Source: an uncultured Mycoplasmataceae bacterium | Lineage (GTDB): Bacteria; Bacillota_I; Bacilli_A; Mycoplasmatales; Mycoplasmoidaceae | Direction of reading: 5' to 3' | Assembly: GCA_900544585.1 (NCBI GenBank) | Contig: UQVX01000001.1 | Coordinates: 340,063-404,062, forward strand | DNA: 64,000 bases | Shown: positions 22,556-33,969 of the stretch, piece after piece | Layout of the letters: each line of letters begins with the position of its first letter | Numbering within the stretch: the first letter of the stretch is position 1 | Position numbers and translations under genes: made by a program | Notes under the pieces: generated by a model | Database searches by the model: none | Told to the model about the DNA's origin: nothing | Seen by the model: the letters and a program-made list of their open reading frames with translations, nothing else

Positions 22556-25500
22556 CTATTTCACCGCAATTTCTTGTGCTAAATTAATATGTTTTAATTT
22601 GTTGTATACAAAAATAAATAAACCTAAGAAAATTGCACCTACTATGCCAAAACCTGCTACGAAAATTCATCAAGGTAGAACTGGGGTTGCAATCACACTA
22701 AATGAAGCAAAGGCAATAGCTTCAATAATACTGCTAATTGCAATGGCAATTGGAATAGATAGAATAGTACCTAAAACTCAAACTGCAATATATACAAACA
22801 TAAAAGAGAATAAATTTTTAATATCTGTGTATCCCAATATCTTCATTAATGAGATTAAACGAGATGCTTCAAAGACAATTAGAATTGCTAATAATCCAAT
22901 AATGATAATTAGGGTTGGAAGCATTGCAACAATTGTAACAATTCCAATTTCTGTCAACACTTTATCAAATGAATTACCCATCTGACTTATGGCATATGGT
23001 GAGTCTATATTTTGTATTTGTGTAACAATGGCTGATGAATTACCAAATAGTCTTATGACCTTATTAATAATTTCAACTGCTTTTGATGTATCATCAATTG
23101 TGAAAGAAAATCTTTGTTCCTCAGTTAATGTTTTGGTAATGATCTTATTGTTGTTGTTTCTATCAACAAATAAATTTAAATTGGCTTTGTTGTCAAGGGT
23201 TGTCCGATTATTAAGGAACAAATATTGAATTGCACCAACACTTTCCCCTGAGGCATTATCACCTCAATTACCTAAGATTGTAGATAGTCCAGATGGTGAA
23301 TAAAATCCAGCATAATTTTTTGCCATTTGTAAAGTTGTGTTAGTTGTGTACACACCATTAAAAGGTGTGTATCCATCACCAGGTTGCACATTATTAATTC
23401 AATTAGAACTTGATAAACCACTAGAATCTGTGAACCCTAAAATTTGGTTTGCATATGTTTGTAATGTATACAATTCATCCCCATAATTGGTATCTGTAAC
23501 ACCTACAATTTGAAACATTGTAGTGTATGATGGTGTCTCACCTATATTAATTAAATTAAAACGATCAAATGTATTTTTAGTATCAACAATGATTTTTTGC
23601 CCTGTTGATAAATTGTATTTTTTAGCGACAACATTATTAATAACTAAAGGATATAGTTGATATACAGTTGTAGTGCCATCCTCATTTTTTACTTCTTCTA
23701 TAGAAGTGGTAAATTGACTTAGCTTAGTTTTTAAATCATTACCATATGAGTCATACAAATAAACTAATTTGGAATTAGGTTGAATGCCATTTATTTTAAT
23801 GTTTGTAGAAGTTGCATTTTTACGTCTAAAACTACTTGTCAAGTATGTGTATGTTTCATCATTGGAATTTACAGGTACTGCTGATGATGACATTTTGTAA
23901 TTGTAATCTGGGATAATTTGATCTAATTGACCCTTGTTAGGGTTTTTATCATAGCAAAACATGTATCAAAATCTAAACAATGGGTTTTGATTATTAGTCA
24001 TAAATTGTACTATTAATTGCGCTGCTGGTGCTTTTATAGTATAAGATGGTGCCCCATTAATGACATAATCCTGATTAATAACCCATCTTGTCTTGCCGGT
24101 AAGGTTATTTACTTGTGGTTTAAAGATTCATTTCGTTTTATTAGTTGCATCATTGTAATCTGCAACAATATCAGAACTATCTAATGTAAATGGTTGCCCA
24201 ATAACATTAGGTAAGTATGTTTTGTAATTTATTGGTTTATTATTAAATTGACTATATTCTGAATTATCAATTCCCTGAATATTTACATAATTATCGCTAT
24301 CACTAGCATTAGCAATTTTATTTTGTTCTTGTAATCATAAATAAAAGTCAAAATTAGTTTGTACTAATGCTTCAGTATTTTGTTCTGCTAAATACTGGAT
24401 TGATTCAGGCATAATTTGTTTAGCAAATTCTCATGGATTCAACATTGCACCTAATGCATTAACTTCAACATCCAATAGTAACTTAGAAAATAATCTATTG
24501 CTCATAAACTGAATATTATGGTTAATTTCATTTGCTAAATTTGAATTTGTCATAAAAAGACTAGTGAAATATAAATTAGATCCATATGGATATGTTAATG
24601 CATTATTGTAGTCAATACCTGTATAAAAATCACCACTAGTTTTATTTGGTGAATTGTAGTTGTTAGCTCCATTTGTGTTGTATGAGTTAAACATCCCTTG
24701 TTGCGATGTTCCCAACATATTGTAATCAATTGCTGAATAGTAACCACCATTGATAGTCGGACTATATAAATCATAGGCCATAAAATATTTTTTATTTTCA
24801 CTGATGCTGGCCAATGATGTTTGAAATAAATTGTTTGTGCCAACAATAACTGCAGATAACGAAATGATATAAACAACTGAAAATAGAAGAATAATAAATC
24901 TACTAATATTACTCATCATAAATGTGATTCTAAACGATCACAATGGTCTGAATCTGCTAGTTAATCCTTTTGTATATATAACTAATGGATTAATTTTAAA
25001 TGCGCCTGTCGAACTCATAATAGTTTGAGTATTATGTCTCAAGGTAATAAAAATAATTGCAATAATCAAGACATACAATAAGATAAATGTAGCAATAATA
25101 ATAACTAGTCATATTCATCATTGCATCACTGGATTATTGATCGTTAACGTTCAATAATTGCGAACAATATCCAAAGTTGGTGTCACTAATAAGTAACCAC
25201 AAAAGAAAGCTATAGTTCCAAAAATAATTGCTGGAAGCAATGCAAATGGAAAGAATGACAAGGCTAATTTTATTTTAGAAACACCATTAGCTAAACCCAC
25301 ACCAAATGTTACTTTATTAAGTTTCACTATTGAGCGAATTAATAGTGAAATAAATACTAAACCTAAGATAACAACGATACCACCAATAATGCCACCAATA
25401 GTAGTAATAATGTATTGCAAATTGTTCAAAAAGTTAGCTCAAACATAAAATAAGCGATTGGGTTGTTTTGCATCTGATAATAAATATGCAGTTTCAGTTT

Positions 25501-26980
25501 CATAATTATTTTCAGTTCATTTTTTTAAATCACTTAAAAGTTGAGGGCGACTCAAAATAGTAGAGGATGGAGGATATCTTACTGAGTAATAAACAGTAGG
25601 TTCATAAGATGTACCATCTAAAGCGCGACTAAAACCTAGATTATTAACATATGCTACCCCATTAGTTTTGGCATTAACTAATAATTGTGTAGCAGATTGA
25701 ACAGGATATAACAGGTTTGGTGCATCACCAACTCCAGCAATTAAATAAGTTAAAGAGTTAATTGAAACTTTATATTTACTATCTAAATTATTGAACCAAG
25801 TTAAAAAGTCAACTTGGTTTTCTGAAATACCTTTATCTTGATTGTAAACTTTGTAACCTTCATTAGGATTTATTGAGTTACCATTAGAGAAATTAGATTT
25901 GTATGGTAAAGCCATCGCATCTATAATGGTTCTTTTATCTAAAATGCTTTTTGTATCTTTGTTTGCATCAATATAGCTTGAAGAAATGATAGAAAAATAT
26001 GCAGACTTGTCGTTGTATTCCATTTGAAAGGGAATGTCACCACCAACCCCAATCAAAGGAATGACTTGTGTTCCTAACATAGAATACCCATAGCCATTGT
26101 ACATAATTCTATTTACAGAGAATTTTTGATTCAATTGATAAAAATATGAATTTGTATTATATCTAATGGCACTAGCAGTAGTAGGCACACCTATAAAAGG
26201 GTAATAGTTGTTTATATAATCATTTTGATTGGCTGGCACAACTGTTATTTTTTGTAAAATACTAATAATCTCTTTTGTGGTATTTTCTGGTAAATTTCAC
26301 ACTGAGTTGCAAAGCATTGATGCCAAGGCTCATGGCTTATTTTTTATATAGTTATCATATTCAAATACTTGAACTACTTCACTAGTATTTTCATCATTTG
26401 TCACCATTCCAAGATCTCTTAATAACCAAAAAAACTTTGATGTGCTTGTTAATTCGCTATCTTCAGCATCATGCACAGATGCTGGTAGTGTATTATTAGC
26501 AATTAACTCATTAATTGGATTAGGATCACTAATATTTTTTTGGTTTGCTAATGATAGTAAAAAGGAATTACCAGTGGTGATGTCAGATAATGATAAATTT
26601 TTAGAAAAAATATACTCATAATTTTGAGATTTTAAATATTCTTGTAATTGAATGTCTGCTGGGGTGCCACCATTATAAAGATTTGCATTTGTTTTGTCTT
26701 GAGAAGCGCTGGAGTCACTGCCATCAGTATTAGAATTACTAATTGATTCTTTTAACTTATTAGTGGGAATGCTAACAGTTAAGTTAGCTAAATTACCATT
26801 GTTAATGATTTTATTTTTAGATTGACTTAATAAAAAAGTAGAACTAAATATAGTAACAATTACAATGATACCAATAGACAATAAAATTCCTAATTGAAGC
26901 ATTAGAATTTTAGAGTTTTTTAAAATTCTTAATGCATTCTTAGCTAGTAATCTAAATATATTGTTTCCCTTATTTTTCAT
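22556..26980 (-). CDS. Giant FtsX-like ABC permease (1474 residues)
   Basis: All six open segments lie in one frame separated only by TGA (Trp), giving one protein. An N-terminal membrane segment (LQLGILLSIGIIVIVTIF) is followed by an extracellular region of about 480 residues, then an FtsX-like membrane block (TIGGIIGGIVVILGLVFISL ... FFPFALLPAIIFGTIAFFCG), another membrane segment (FIILLFSVVYIISLSAVIVG), a second large extracellular region, and a final three- to four-helix block near the C-terminus (IVTIVAMLPTLIIIIGLLAI). This is the MacB/FtsX layout seen in very large mycoplasma permeases. The ATPase partner is probably the product of 6223-7185. Substrate unknown. Confidence 0.88.
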
Positions 26981-27018
26981 CCCTAATTATTAAATTATTA
27001 TTTTAATAATAAGGAAAT

Positions 27019-27024
27019 ATTATA
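27019..27024 (-). promoter_or_regulatory. -10 box for the permease-lipoprotein operon
   Basis: TATAAT on the minus strand about 35 bases upstream of the permease ATG and directly downstream of the rplA terminator, so the permease has its own promoter. GGG two bases before the ATG is the only Shine-Dalgarno-like sequence. Confidence 0.5.
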
Positions 27025-27026
27025 TA

Positions 27027-27057
27027 AAAAATCCTAGAAATTAACTAGGATTTTTTT
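27027..27057 (-). terminator. rplKA terminator
   Basis: AATCCTAG, short loop, CTAGGATT with T-runs on both sides, four bases after the rplA stop. Rho-independent terminator, usable on both strands. Confidence 0.9.
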
Positions 27058-27061
27058 AGAA

Positions 27062-27751
27062 TTAATTATTAGAAATAATAACCTTAACACCTGGTCCTAT
27101 TGTTGGGGCAACACTAATATTTTGGATGTATTGTCCTTTGACTGTACTAGGTTTCTTAGACTTCAATAAAGCAATTAGTGCTTCAATGTTTTCTACAATC
27201 TTGCTGGGATCAGTTGAAACTTTACCAACACACATATGTACATTACCATAACTGTCAGTTCTATATTCCAAACGGCCTTTTTTGAATTCACTAATTGTTT
27301 TAGCTAATTCAGTTGTTACTGTGCCAATTTTTGGGTTAGGCATCAAACCTCTTGGACCTAATACTTTTCCTAATTTAGCTAAGTTAGGCATCATTTTAGG
27401 AGTTGTAATAATAAGATCAATTTGGTTTAACATTTTTTCAATATCTTGAATAATATCTGTACCACCATAGTAGTCTGCACCCAATTCTTTTGCTTGAGCA
27501 GCTGTCATACTATCATCAATTACTAAAATTCTTGTTATTTTGCCATTGCCATGAGGTAATGAAATTGAACCTCTTAATTGTTGTTCAACTTTTTTAGTGT
27601 CTAAATTTAGTTTTATTGCCACATCAATTGAACCATCAAACTTAGAGATTGAGGCTTTTTGTGCCAACATAACTGCTTCACTTAAAGGGTAATTTTTGTT
27701 TTTATCTACTAAAGCTGTAGCTTTTTGCATTTTTTTAGATAACTTAGCCAT
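27062..27751 (-). CDS. rplA: Ribosomal protein L1
   Basis: Binds 23S rRNA at the L1 stalk and commonly represses its own operon. 229 residues, family length. Conserved stretch PNPKIGTVT near residue 140 and LGPRGLMPNPK. No UGA codon. Follows rplK with a TAATAATG junction; terminator directly after. Confidence 0.98.
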   Translation of the reverse strand: MAKLSKKMQKATALVDKNKNYPLSEAVMLAQKASISKFDGSIDVAIKLNLDTKKVEQQLRGSISLPHGNGKITRILVIDDSMTAAQAKELGADYYGGTDIIQDIEKMLNQIDLIITTPKMMPNLAKLGKVLGPRGLMPNPKIGTVTTELAKTISEFKKGRLEYRTDSYGNVHMCVGKVSTDPSKIVENIEALIALLKSKKPSTVKGQYIQNISVAPTIGPGVKVIISNN

Positions 27752-27753
27752 TA

Positions 27754-28218
27754 TTACTTAACCCCTTTGTCTTTGTAAGGATTAACACTTTCAATTTCAA
27801 TACCCATTTGTTTAGCAGAACCTGCAATCATTCTTAAAACTGCTTCTTCATCATAAGCATTAGTATCAGGTAATTTATATTTAGCTATTTCTAAAGCCTG
27901 AGCTCTAGTAATAGTTGCGATTTTTTGTTTTTTAGAATCTTTTGCTCCTGATTTAACTTTTGCTGCTTCTTTAAGTAACATGGTTACAGGAGTAGTTTTA
28001 GTAACAAAATCAAATGATTTATCTTTGTACGCTGTAATAACAGTTGGAATTACTTTACCATTTCTGTCTTTTGTTTCATCATTGAATTGTTTTGTAAATT
28101 CAGCCATATTAATTCCAACTGATGCCAAAGCTGGCCCTGGCTTAGCTTGCCCACCAATTAGATTTAATTTAGCAATTCTAGTTATTTCTTTTGTTTTTCC
28201 TTTAGGAGCCACACGCAA
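27754..28218 (-). CDS. rplK: Ribosomal protein L11
   Basis: Part of the GTPase-associated centre. 154 residues, slightly longer than the usual 141 because of a short basic N-terminal extension. Conserved [21 protein letters not shown]. The start is uncertain: TTG at 28218 or the GTG two codons later, with AGG a few bases upstream; no ATG is available in frame. Preceded by a structured leader. Confidence 0.97.
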   Translation of the reverse strand: MRVAPKGKTKEITRIAKLNLIGGQAKPGPALASVGINMAEFTKQFNDETKDRNGKVIPTVITAYKDKSFDFVTKTTPVTMLLKEAAKVKSGAKDSKKQKIATITRAQALEIAKYKLPDTNAYDEEAVLRMIAGSAKQMGIEIESVNPYKDKGVK

Positions 28219-28255
28219 TACCTATCGCTTTCTAATAAATTTAAGGATTCGCTAC

Positions 28256-28305
28256 GTGGTGTAGTTAAATAGTATTTAACATCGAGAGTAACTGCTCTAC
28301 CACAC
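28256..28305 (-). promoter_or_regulatory. Structured three-way-junction leader of rplK-rplA
   Basis: On the minus strand an outer stem (GTGTGGTAG with CTACACCAC, two mismatches) closes two inner hairpins: AGAG-CAGTTA-CTCT and GTTAAAT-ACT-ATTTAAC. The structure ends about 40 bases before rplK. A leader upstream of L11-L1 is where autogenous control by L1 operates in many bacteria; that this one is an L1 site is my inference. It superficially recalls a tRNA but lacks acceptor and T arms. Confidence 0.5.
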
Positions 28306-28356
28306 ATGCTAATAAAGTTTTTATTAATATAAGTTACTATATATTACAGTGAAAAT

Positions 28357-28362
28357 TATAAT
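28357..28362. promoter_or_regulatory. Shared divergent -10 box
   Basis: ATTATAAT reads TATAAT on both strands. On the plus strand it ends eight bases before the ATG of the exonuclease gene, which would make that mRNA leaderless or nearly so. On the minus strand it can serve rplK, giving a leader of about 130 bases that contains the junction structure. Confidence 0.55.
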
Positions 28363-28370
28363 ATAAATTT

Positions 28371-29477
28371 ATGCATAAATTGGACTTCATAAGTAATTGC
28401 AACTTAGTTTTTATTGATATTGAAGCAACAGATAGTAATTCTAAGCGTAAAATTATTCAGTTTAGTGGGGTTAGGATAAATTTGGATGGTACATCAACTG
28501 AGTTAAGTTTAATGATTAATCCTGAGCAACCATTATCTAATCATATTGTTAATCTTTTAAAAATAGATGATTTTTATCTCCAACAACAGCCATGTTTTAA
28601 AGATGTAAAATCCAAAATCATTGATTTTATTGATGATGCTGTTATTGTTACATTTGGTGACTTTGATATCAAAATCATCAAAGAATATCTAGAAGAACTT
28701 GATTTAATGTTTTTTGATTTTCAACATTATTTAAAACAATTTTCTAAAAATAATGTGCCACTATTAGAAATGCACAAATTGGTTAGTGATTACACAATCA
28801 ATAATTTGCAACATGATGCATTATATGATGCAATAATGTTGAAAGATTTGTTCTATGAATTAATTAAATACGATGAAGAGGATTTAAAGCTTCTCTGCAT
28901 GATAAGTCACATCATGCCACGAAGCATAATTGCTAGGCATAAAATCTTTAGCAAAATGGATTTCAACCAAAATTTATGAACTAATGTGCCAAACATTAAC
29001 AATCCACCTGTAATTGTTAATAAATTAGTGGTTGGACATTTCATTAAAAAAAATAAATATGAAAAATCTACTATTCCTTACTTAATAAATTTAGAGTATG
29101 AATATTATGATGAAAACAAAAAACATCATAAAGTACATTGAACCAATCATTATGATGTCGGGCAATACACATATGATCTTTTTGCAGAACAAGCAAAAAG
29201 ATGTTTAGAAAGATTTATGCACATCAGTGTTGACAAACCGATTTTTTTTAATAATGGTAGTAAAGATAAGATTAATAATTTAATAGAAGTTATTTATGAC
29301 ACAACAAAAAAGTTAGCAACTTTAAATTTCATCAACTTAGGTTACTTAAATAAAAAATACAAAACTAGTCAAGCCATTAAATATTTTTATGAAATGTTAG
29401 ATGAATTACCAGTTAATATCCAAAATAAATTTGGTAATTTTTATAACAGCAAAATTACTAAATTTTGGTGTAAATAA
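28371..29477 (+). CDS. DnaQ/RNase T-like DEDDh exonuclease domain protein
   Basis: 368 residues. The N-terminal 180 residues show the three exonuclease motifs: FIDIEAT (Exo I, Asp and Glu), TFGDFDIKII (Exo II, Asp) and QHDALYDAIML (Exo III, His and Asp). Similar domains serve as proofreading or RNA 3'-end exonucleases. The C-terminal half is Lys/Tyr-rich with no motif I recognise. Two UGA-Trp codons (28977 and 29140). No Shine-Dalgarno, consistent with a leaderless message. Its 3' end overlaps the convergent whiA by 20 bases. Confidence 0.8.
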
Positions 29478-30381
29478 CTTTCATTTTCTTAACAATATGA
29501 GTTAAACTACCCTTAGTAATTTGATTTTCTAAAGGTAGTTTTTGGTTCATTAGACTGCACATTGTTTGCATACTAGCCTTGTTATTATTGGCTCTAATAT
29601 CGCAATATATTTTTTCCCGATGATTTAATGTTTGATAATAAACACTAGTTTGGATGATCTGGCAAATTTTGGATTGTTCAATTGCAGCTCTAGCTGTTTT
29701 ATTTAAATTGAAAACTTCTAAATTAACTAATCGTTGTAAATTATTAAACATGTCACGTTCAATCCTATTGTCTTCTAAATAAAACATGGAATTTTGAGCA
29801 TTAAAAATTTTAAGCAGATCAGAAATTTCTGTTGATCTTTTGAAATAAATGACAAATTTATTATGGTGTTCTAGTAACTTAGGATGTAAATTAAATTTTT
29901 GTAAAGCTAAAATTATCATATCTTTGTATTCTGAACTCAGGGTTCTAAACTCTAAGTGGTAGGTTTTAGACATTGGATTATTGACACTACCACCTGATAA
30001 AAAAGCTCCAATTAAAATGTTTTTGCACAAATCATAATCATTAAAATTTAAGTTTTTTAAGCTTAGTTTGGCAATTAAATCATCAATGCTATGACTGGAA
30101 AATTTTAATAAATAATTGGTGCGATTGTTTTTTAGTGTTTTCTTGTTACTAATAGAAATTTGTAATTTGTATTTGCTATCAATATTGCAAAATTGTTTAA
30201 AAAACTTAACAACACTAACATATTGTGTTTTAAGTTCAATACAATTGCTAGTGATATCATATTCACCAATATTTTTTAAACATGAGAAAATTATTGTTTC
30301 AAAATTAGTACAATTCTTTGCATTGAAACAAATTTCACTTTTTACTTGTTCGCTAAAAGTTTGACTTTCATCTAATTTCAT
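29458..30381 (-). CDS. whiA: WhiA-family DNA-binding protein
   Basis: 307 residues. N-terminal LAGLIDADG-like fold (GAFLSGGSVNNP is the remnant motif) and C-terminal helix-turn-helix region (NKTARAAIEQSKICQ). WhiA binds DNA and affects cell division and chromosome segregation in Gram-positives. Location after lgt-trxB is a conserved Firmicute arrangement. The ATG lies within the end of trxB. Confidence 0.9.
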   Translation of the reverse strand: MKLDESQTFSEQVKSEICFNAKNCTNFETIIFSCLKNIGEYDITSNCIELKTQYVSVVKFFKQFCNIDSKYKLQISISNKKTLKNNRTNYLLKFSSHSIDDLIAKLSLKNLNFNDYDLCKNILIGAFLSGGSVNNPMSKTYHLEFRTLSSEYKDMIILALQKFNLHPKLLEHHNKFVIYFKRSTEISDLLKIFNAQNSMFYLEDNRIERDMFNNLQRLVNLEVFNLNKTARAAIEQSKICQIIQTSVYYQTLNHREKIYCDIRANNNKASMQTMCSLMNQKLPLENQITKGSLTHIVKKMKVIYTKI

Positions 30382-31316
30382 AAAGTGTCTTTTATGTAAT
30401 CAACTGCACTCAATGCTGCAATTGTACCATCACTAATTGCAGTGGAAATTTGTCTAACTTTCTTATTAACAATGTCACCTGCAGCAAAAATACCAGGATA
30501 GTTAGTTTGCATTCGATGGTCAACATCAATAAAGTTTGACTCCTTAGATAAAATTGACTGGCCATTAATAGTGGGTGACATTGGTAAAAAACCAATAAAA
30601 ATGAAAGCTGCATTCACATTTAAATTAAATATTTCATTTGTTAATTGGTTTCTTAAGGTTAAAGATGTAAGCTTATCACTACCATTAAAACTTAATGTGT
30701 CTGTCTGGAAATAGATTTTTACATTACTTACACTTTTCAGATGTTCAATTTCTTTAGCATCTGCCTTAAATTCTGGCTTGTTAGAAATTACAGTAACATC
30801 GCTTGCAATATTTGATAAAAAAATTGCTTCTTCTACAGCACTTCTTCCACTACCAATAACTGCAACTGGTTGGTTCTTATAAATTGCACCATCACAAATT
30901 GCGCAATAACTAATTCCTTTTTGATAAAGTTCATCTTCATTTGGGCAACCAATCTTACGATTAATCATTCCAGTGGCAATAATAATTGCTTTGGTTTTGA
31001 TAATTTTTTCATTTTTTAATTTTACAAATTTAAAATTTTCATTTACATCTGTTTGAATATCTAAAACATCATTAAATATAAATTTAGCCCCTAAATTTTG
31101 GGCTTGTTCAAAAAATTTTAATGATAAATCAGGACCTGATATTTCATTAAAGCCAGGGTAGTTTTCCACACTTGCTGTTGTTATTACCTTGCCCCCAGGG
31201 CTGTTTTTGTCGATCATTATCACATTAAGATTAGCGCGACAAGCATAAATAGCTGCAGTTAAACCAGCTGGTCCACATCCTACAATTGTTAAATCTGTTT
31301 CATAATCAAAATTCAT
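30372..31316 (-). CDS. trxB: Thioredoxin reductase
   Basis: FAD/NADPH enzyme that reduces thioredoxin. 314 residues. FAD site GCGPAGLTAAIYA, redox-active CAICDG near residue 137, NADPH site IGSGRSAVEEAIFL, and the C-terminal FAGDIVNKKVRQ. The apparent stop TGA at 30378-30380 is Trp under code 4, so the protein continues two residues (Trp-Asn) to TAG, overlapping whiA by ten bases. Shine-Dalgarno AAGGGAG upstream of the ATG. Confidence 0.95.
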
Positions 31317-31331
31317 ATCATATGCTCCCTT

Positions 31332-32354
31332 CTAACGATTAGCAAAATATAATGTTCCACCTTCAAAACGAGTAAATTGAGTGTCACTTAAATGTGGTTT
31401 GTTATTGTTTTTATCATGATTAAATAATCATAAGAAAGATGCCCAAATGAATTGGATGTTTTTGTATTTCCGATACTTTGGTAATATTCATTGGCAAACA
31501 AAAAATAAAACTAACCCAATACCCAACAAAACTCCATTTAAAGCATATGTAGCAGCAAACCTAAATTGTGAGCTTCTCAATGATTCAGTAATAAATCTTA
31601 TAATCCCATAGTCAATAAAATATAAACTAGCAATTGTGCCTGCATGCATTTCATTTAATTCTGCTAGTACTCCATAAATGATAATGAAGGTAATAATATT
31701 TAAAAATGATTCATAAAGAAACAATGGTTGAAAATAAGTGCCATTATTGTAAGTGATTCCTCCAACTACAACACTAGTTGTCGGTGTCATATGGTTGTAC
31801 ACACCTGGCATCATTACTTTCAATCATTCTAATCCACCATTGGTTACAGGAGCACCAAAAATTTCCCCATTAAAAAAATTACCTCATCTCCCAATTGCTT
31901 GCCCAATTAATATTGTTGGGACAATTGCATCTGCATACAATCACATTGATGGTCTTTTAATGTAAACATTGCCATCTTCATATACCCGAACATGAAATTT
32001 AGGACGACTTAAAATGATGGGGAAGTAAATCAAAGCAGTTATCACTCCAAATACAACTCCACCTTGAACAGCTAATCCACCATCTCGTAAATTAAAAAAT
32101 TTACTAAAGTCTTTTGCATCACCAATCATGTATGACCAAAGTCGTGCTCCCAAAATAATCATTGGTAATGCAAAAAATACATAATAGAAACCAACTTCAA
32201 AACTAATTTTGTAACGCTTTGCAATTACAACTAAGTAAATGCAAATGGCACTAAAATAACCTATAATAGAGAAAATCGCATATCAATAAATTGATAATCC
32301 GCCTACTGTAAAAGCAATCGGAAAGCTTGAATTGGCATCAAATAATGTGTTCAT
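31332..32354 (-). CDS. lgt: Lgt, prolipoprotein diacylglyceryl transferase
   Basis: Membrane enzyme that adds diacylglycerol to the lipobox Cys; substrates here include the lipoproteins at 21.5-22.6 and 42.5-46.2 kb. 340 residues with about seven membrane segments. Family motifs: GARLWSYM, GLAVQGGVVFG, the region AIGQAIGRWGNFFNGE (encoded around 31865-31920 when TGA is Trp), and YGIIRFITESLR. The C-terminal tail of about 50 residues is hydrophilic and longer than usual. Five or more UGA-Trp. Confidence 0.94.
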
Positions 32355-32364
32355 AAAATAATAA

Positions 32365-33261
32365 TTATTTAATTTTAATAGTTAAACAAAAATTTTCTTT
32401 AATGAGAATAGTTTTTTCATCTAATCGATATTCTTTACCATTCATTCCTTGAATAAAACTAATGATTCCATGAATTTTATTTTGATTAGGACGATAAATT
32501 TTGTGAAAATTTAAAAATTCATAAATCAAATAATATTGCTCATTTTCGTTAAATGTTTTAAACATTTTAATATTGAAGTTATTTAATTTTCATTTTTCAA
32601 AATAATCATTAACTTTAACTTGTAACTTACGGTGTTCATGGTTATATTTTAAAGTTTTCTTCAATAAACTATGAATTTGATCATTACTCATTGTAGTAAT
32701 GATTTTACGAACACGATTTCTTTCATACTCATCACTTTCATTAGATGAATCTAAAACATATTTAAGCCCTAAATCATCGCAGTATCTTTGCAATGTTTTT
32801 TTACGATATTTCATTAGCAACGGTCGATAAATAGTTAATTCATTGTAACTTGATTTATCTTTAATTCCATAAAACAGATTTTTGGAATTTTTAGCAAATT
32901 CAATATAACTAGTCTCTAAAAAATCATCTAACTGGTGGGCAACTAAAATTTTGTTGATATTGTATTTTTTTGCAACTTTACAAAAAAAATCATATCTAAT
33001 TTTGCGTGCTTGATTTTGAAAATTATTTTCTGATTGATATTGTTGGTAAATTTCAGGTGTAACATCTAAAACTTCTAATGGTATTTTGTATTTATCACAC
33101 AATTCTTGAACACAATCAACATCATCTTGACAATTAACACGTTTATTATATTTGACTGTGCAAACAACTTTAATATGACGATGATACATGTTGAGTAGCG
33201 CAATCGAATCTGGTCCACCACTAATTGCACCAAGATAAGGTTTTTTATTTAAAATTGACAT
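32365..33261 (-). CDS. tilS: TilS, tRNA-Ile lysidine synthase
   Basis: Converts C34 to lysidine so that tRNA-Ile(CAU) reads AUA, an essential step with AUA-rich coding. 298 residues; PP-loop ISGGPDSIALL at the N-terminus (SGGxDS), AHQLDDFLET and NEIRYRPLL-type region. Shorter than the E. coli enzyme, lacking most of the C-terminal domain, as in other mycoplasmas. The start overlaps the pth stop as TAATG. Confidence 0.93.
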
Positions 33262-33836
33262 TAATTATTGTTGTACTTATTCATCAAATCATCAATATTA
33301 TAAATTGCAAATTCTTTCATAATTTCAAAAAATATTGGGTAATGAGTGGTGATTTTTTGTAAATCAGTTGAACTAAATTTTCCTAACACATAATCTTTAA
33401 CTTCAATCGTTTTATAAACTGTGTCATTTAAAATACCAATTTTCAAACGTTTAAAATTTTCCGTTTGTAAGTTCTTAATGATATTTTTTATTCCATTATG
33501 TCCACCTGATGAACCATCTTTCTTAATTTTATATTTACCTAAAATTATTGATACATCATCATATATAACAAAAATATTATTAATACTAATATTGTAGTAA
33601 TCCGTAAATCTTTTTACAAATTCGCCTGATAAATTCATAAATGTCATTGGTTTAGCTAGATAAACAAGTTTATTTTCCACAATAAATTGTGTAATTTCTC
33701 CACCTAAACTACTAGGTTTAAATTCTAGGTTGTTTTTTAGTGCAAAAGCATCAAGAACCATATGGCCAACTTGATGTCTAGTGTTGTTATATTGAACTCC
33801 AGGATTCCCCAAACCAATAATTAAATATTTTTCCAC
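33261..33836 (-). CDS. pth: Peptidyl-tRNA hydrolase
   Basis: Releases tRNA from drop-off peptidyl-tRNA. 191 residues from the GTG at 33836 (reading (M)EKYLIIGLGNPG), the family start; a longer frame to 33902 would add 22 residues unlike the family and cover the promoter region. Catalytic NTRHQVGH (His) and Asn in PMTFMNLSG, plus VIYDDVS and GGHNGIKNI. First gene of pth-tilS-lgt-trxB-whiA and divergent from dnaN. Confidence 0.95.
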   Translation of the reverse strand: MEKYLIIGLGNPGVQYNNTRHQVGHMVLDAFALKNNLEFKPSSLGGEITQFIVENKLVYLAKPMTFMNLSGEFVKRFTDYYNISINNIFVIYDDVSIILGKYKIKKDGSSGGHNGIKNIIKNLQTENFKRLKIGILNDTVYKTIEVKDYVLGKFSSTDLQKITTHYPIFFEIMKEFAIYNIDDLMNKYNNN

Positions 33837-33969
33837 TTTTTTTCTTATTTTATTAACATTTTTTATAACATAAAAAGTATATAATATATTGGTGATTTTC
33901 AATATATTTTTATAGTTTTCAACATATAAACAAATTAATACTAATAATTTAAATGAAAGAGAAATTTAA

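Noticed and set aside
22506..22985. 159-codon plus-strand frame inside the permease gene
   Set aside because: Antisense shadow of the membrane-rich permease C-terminus; no separate start signals.
28256..28305. tRNA gene in the rplK leader
   Set aside because: The GTGGTAGAGCA-like stretch recalls a D arm, but no acceptor stem, anticodon arm or T arm can be drawn.
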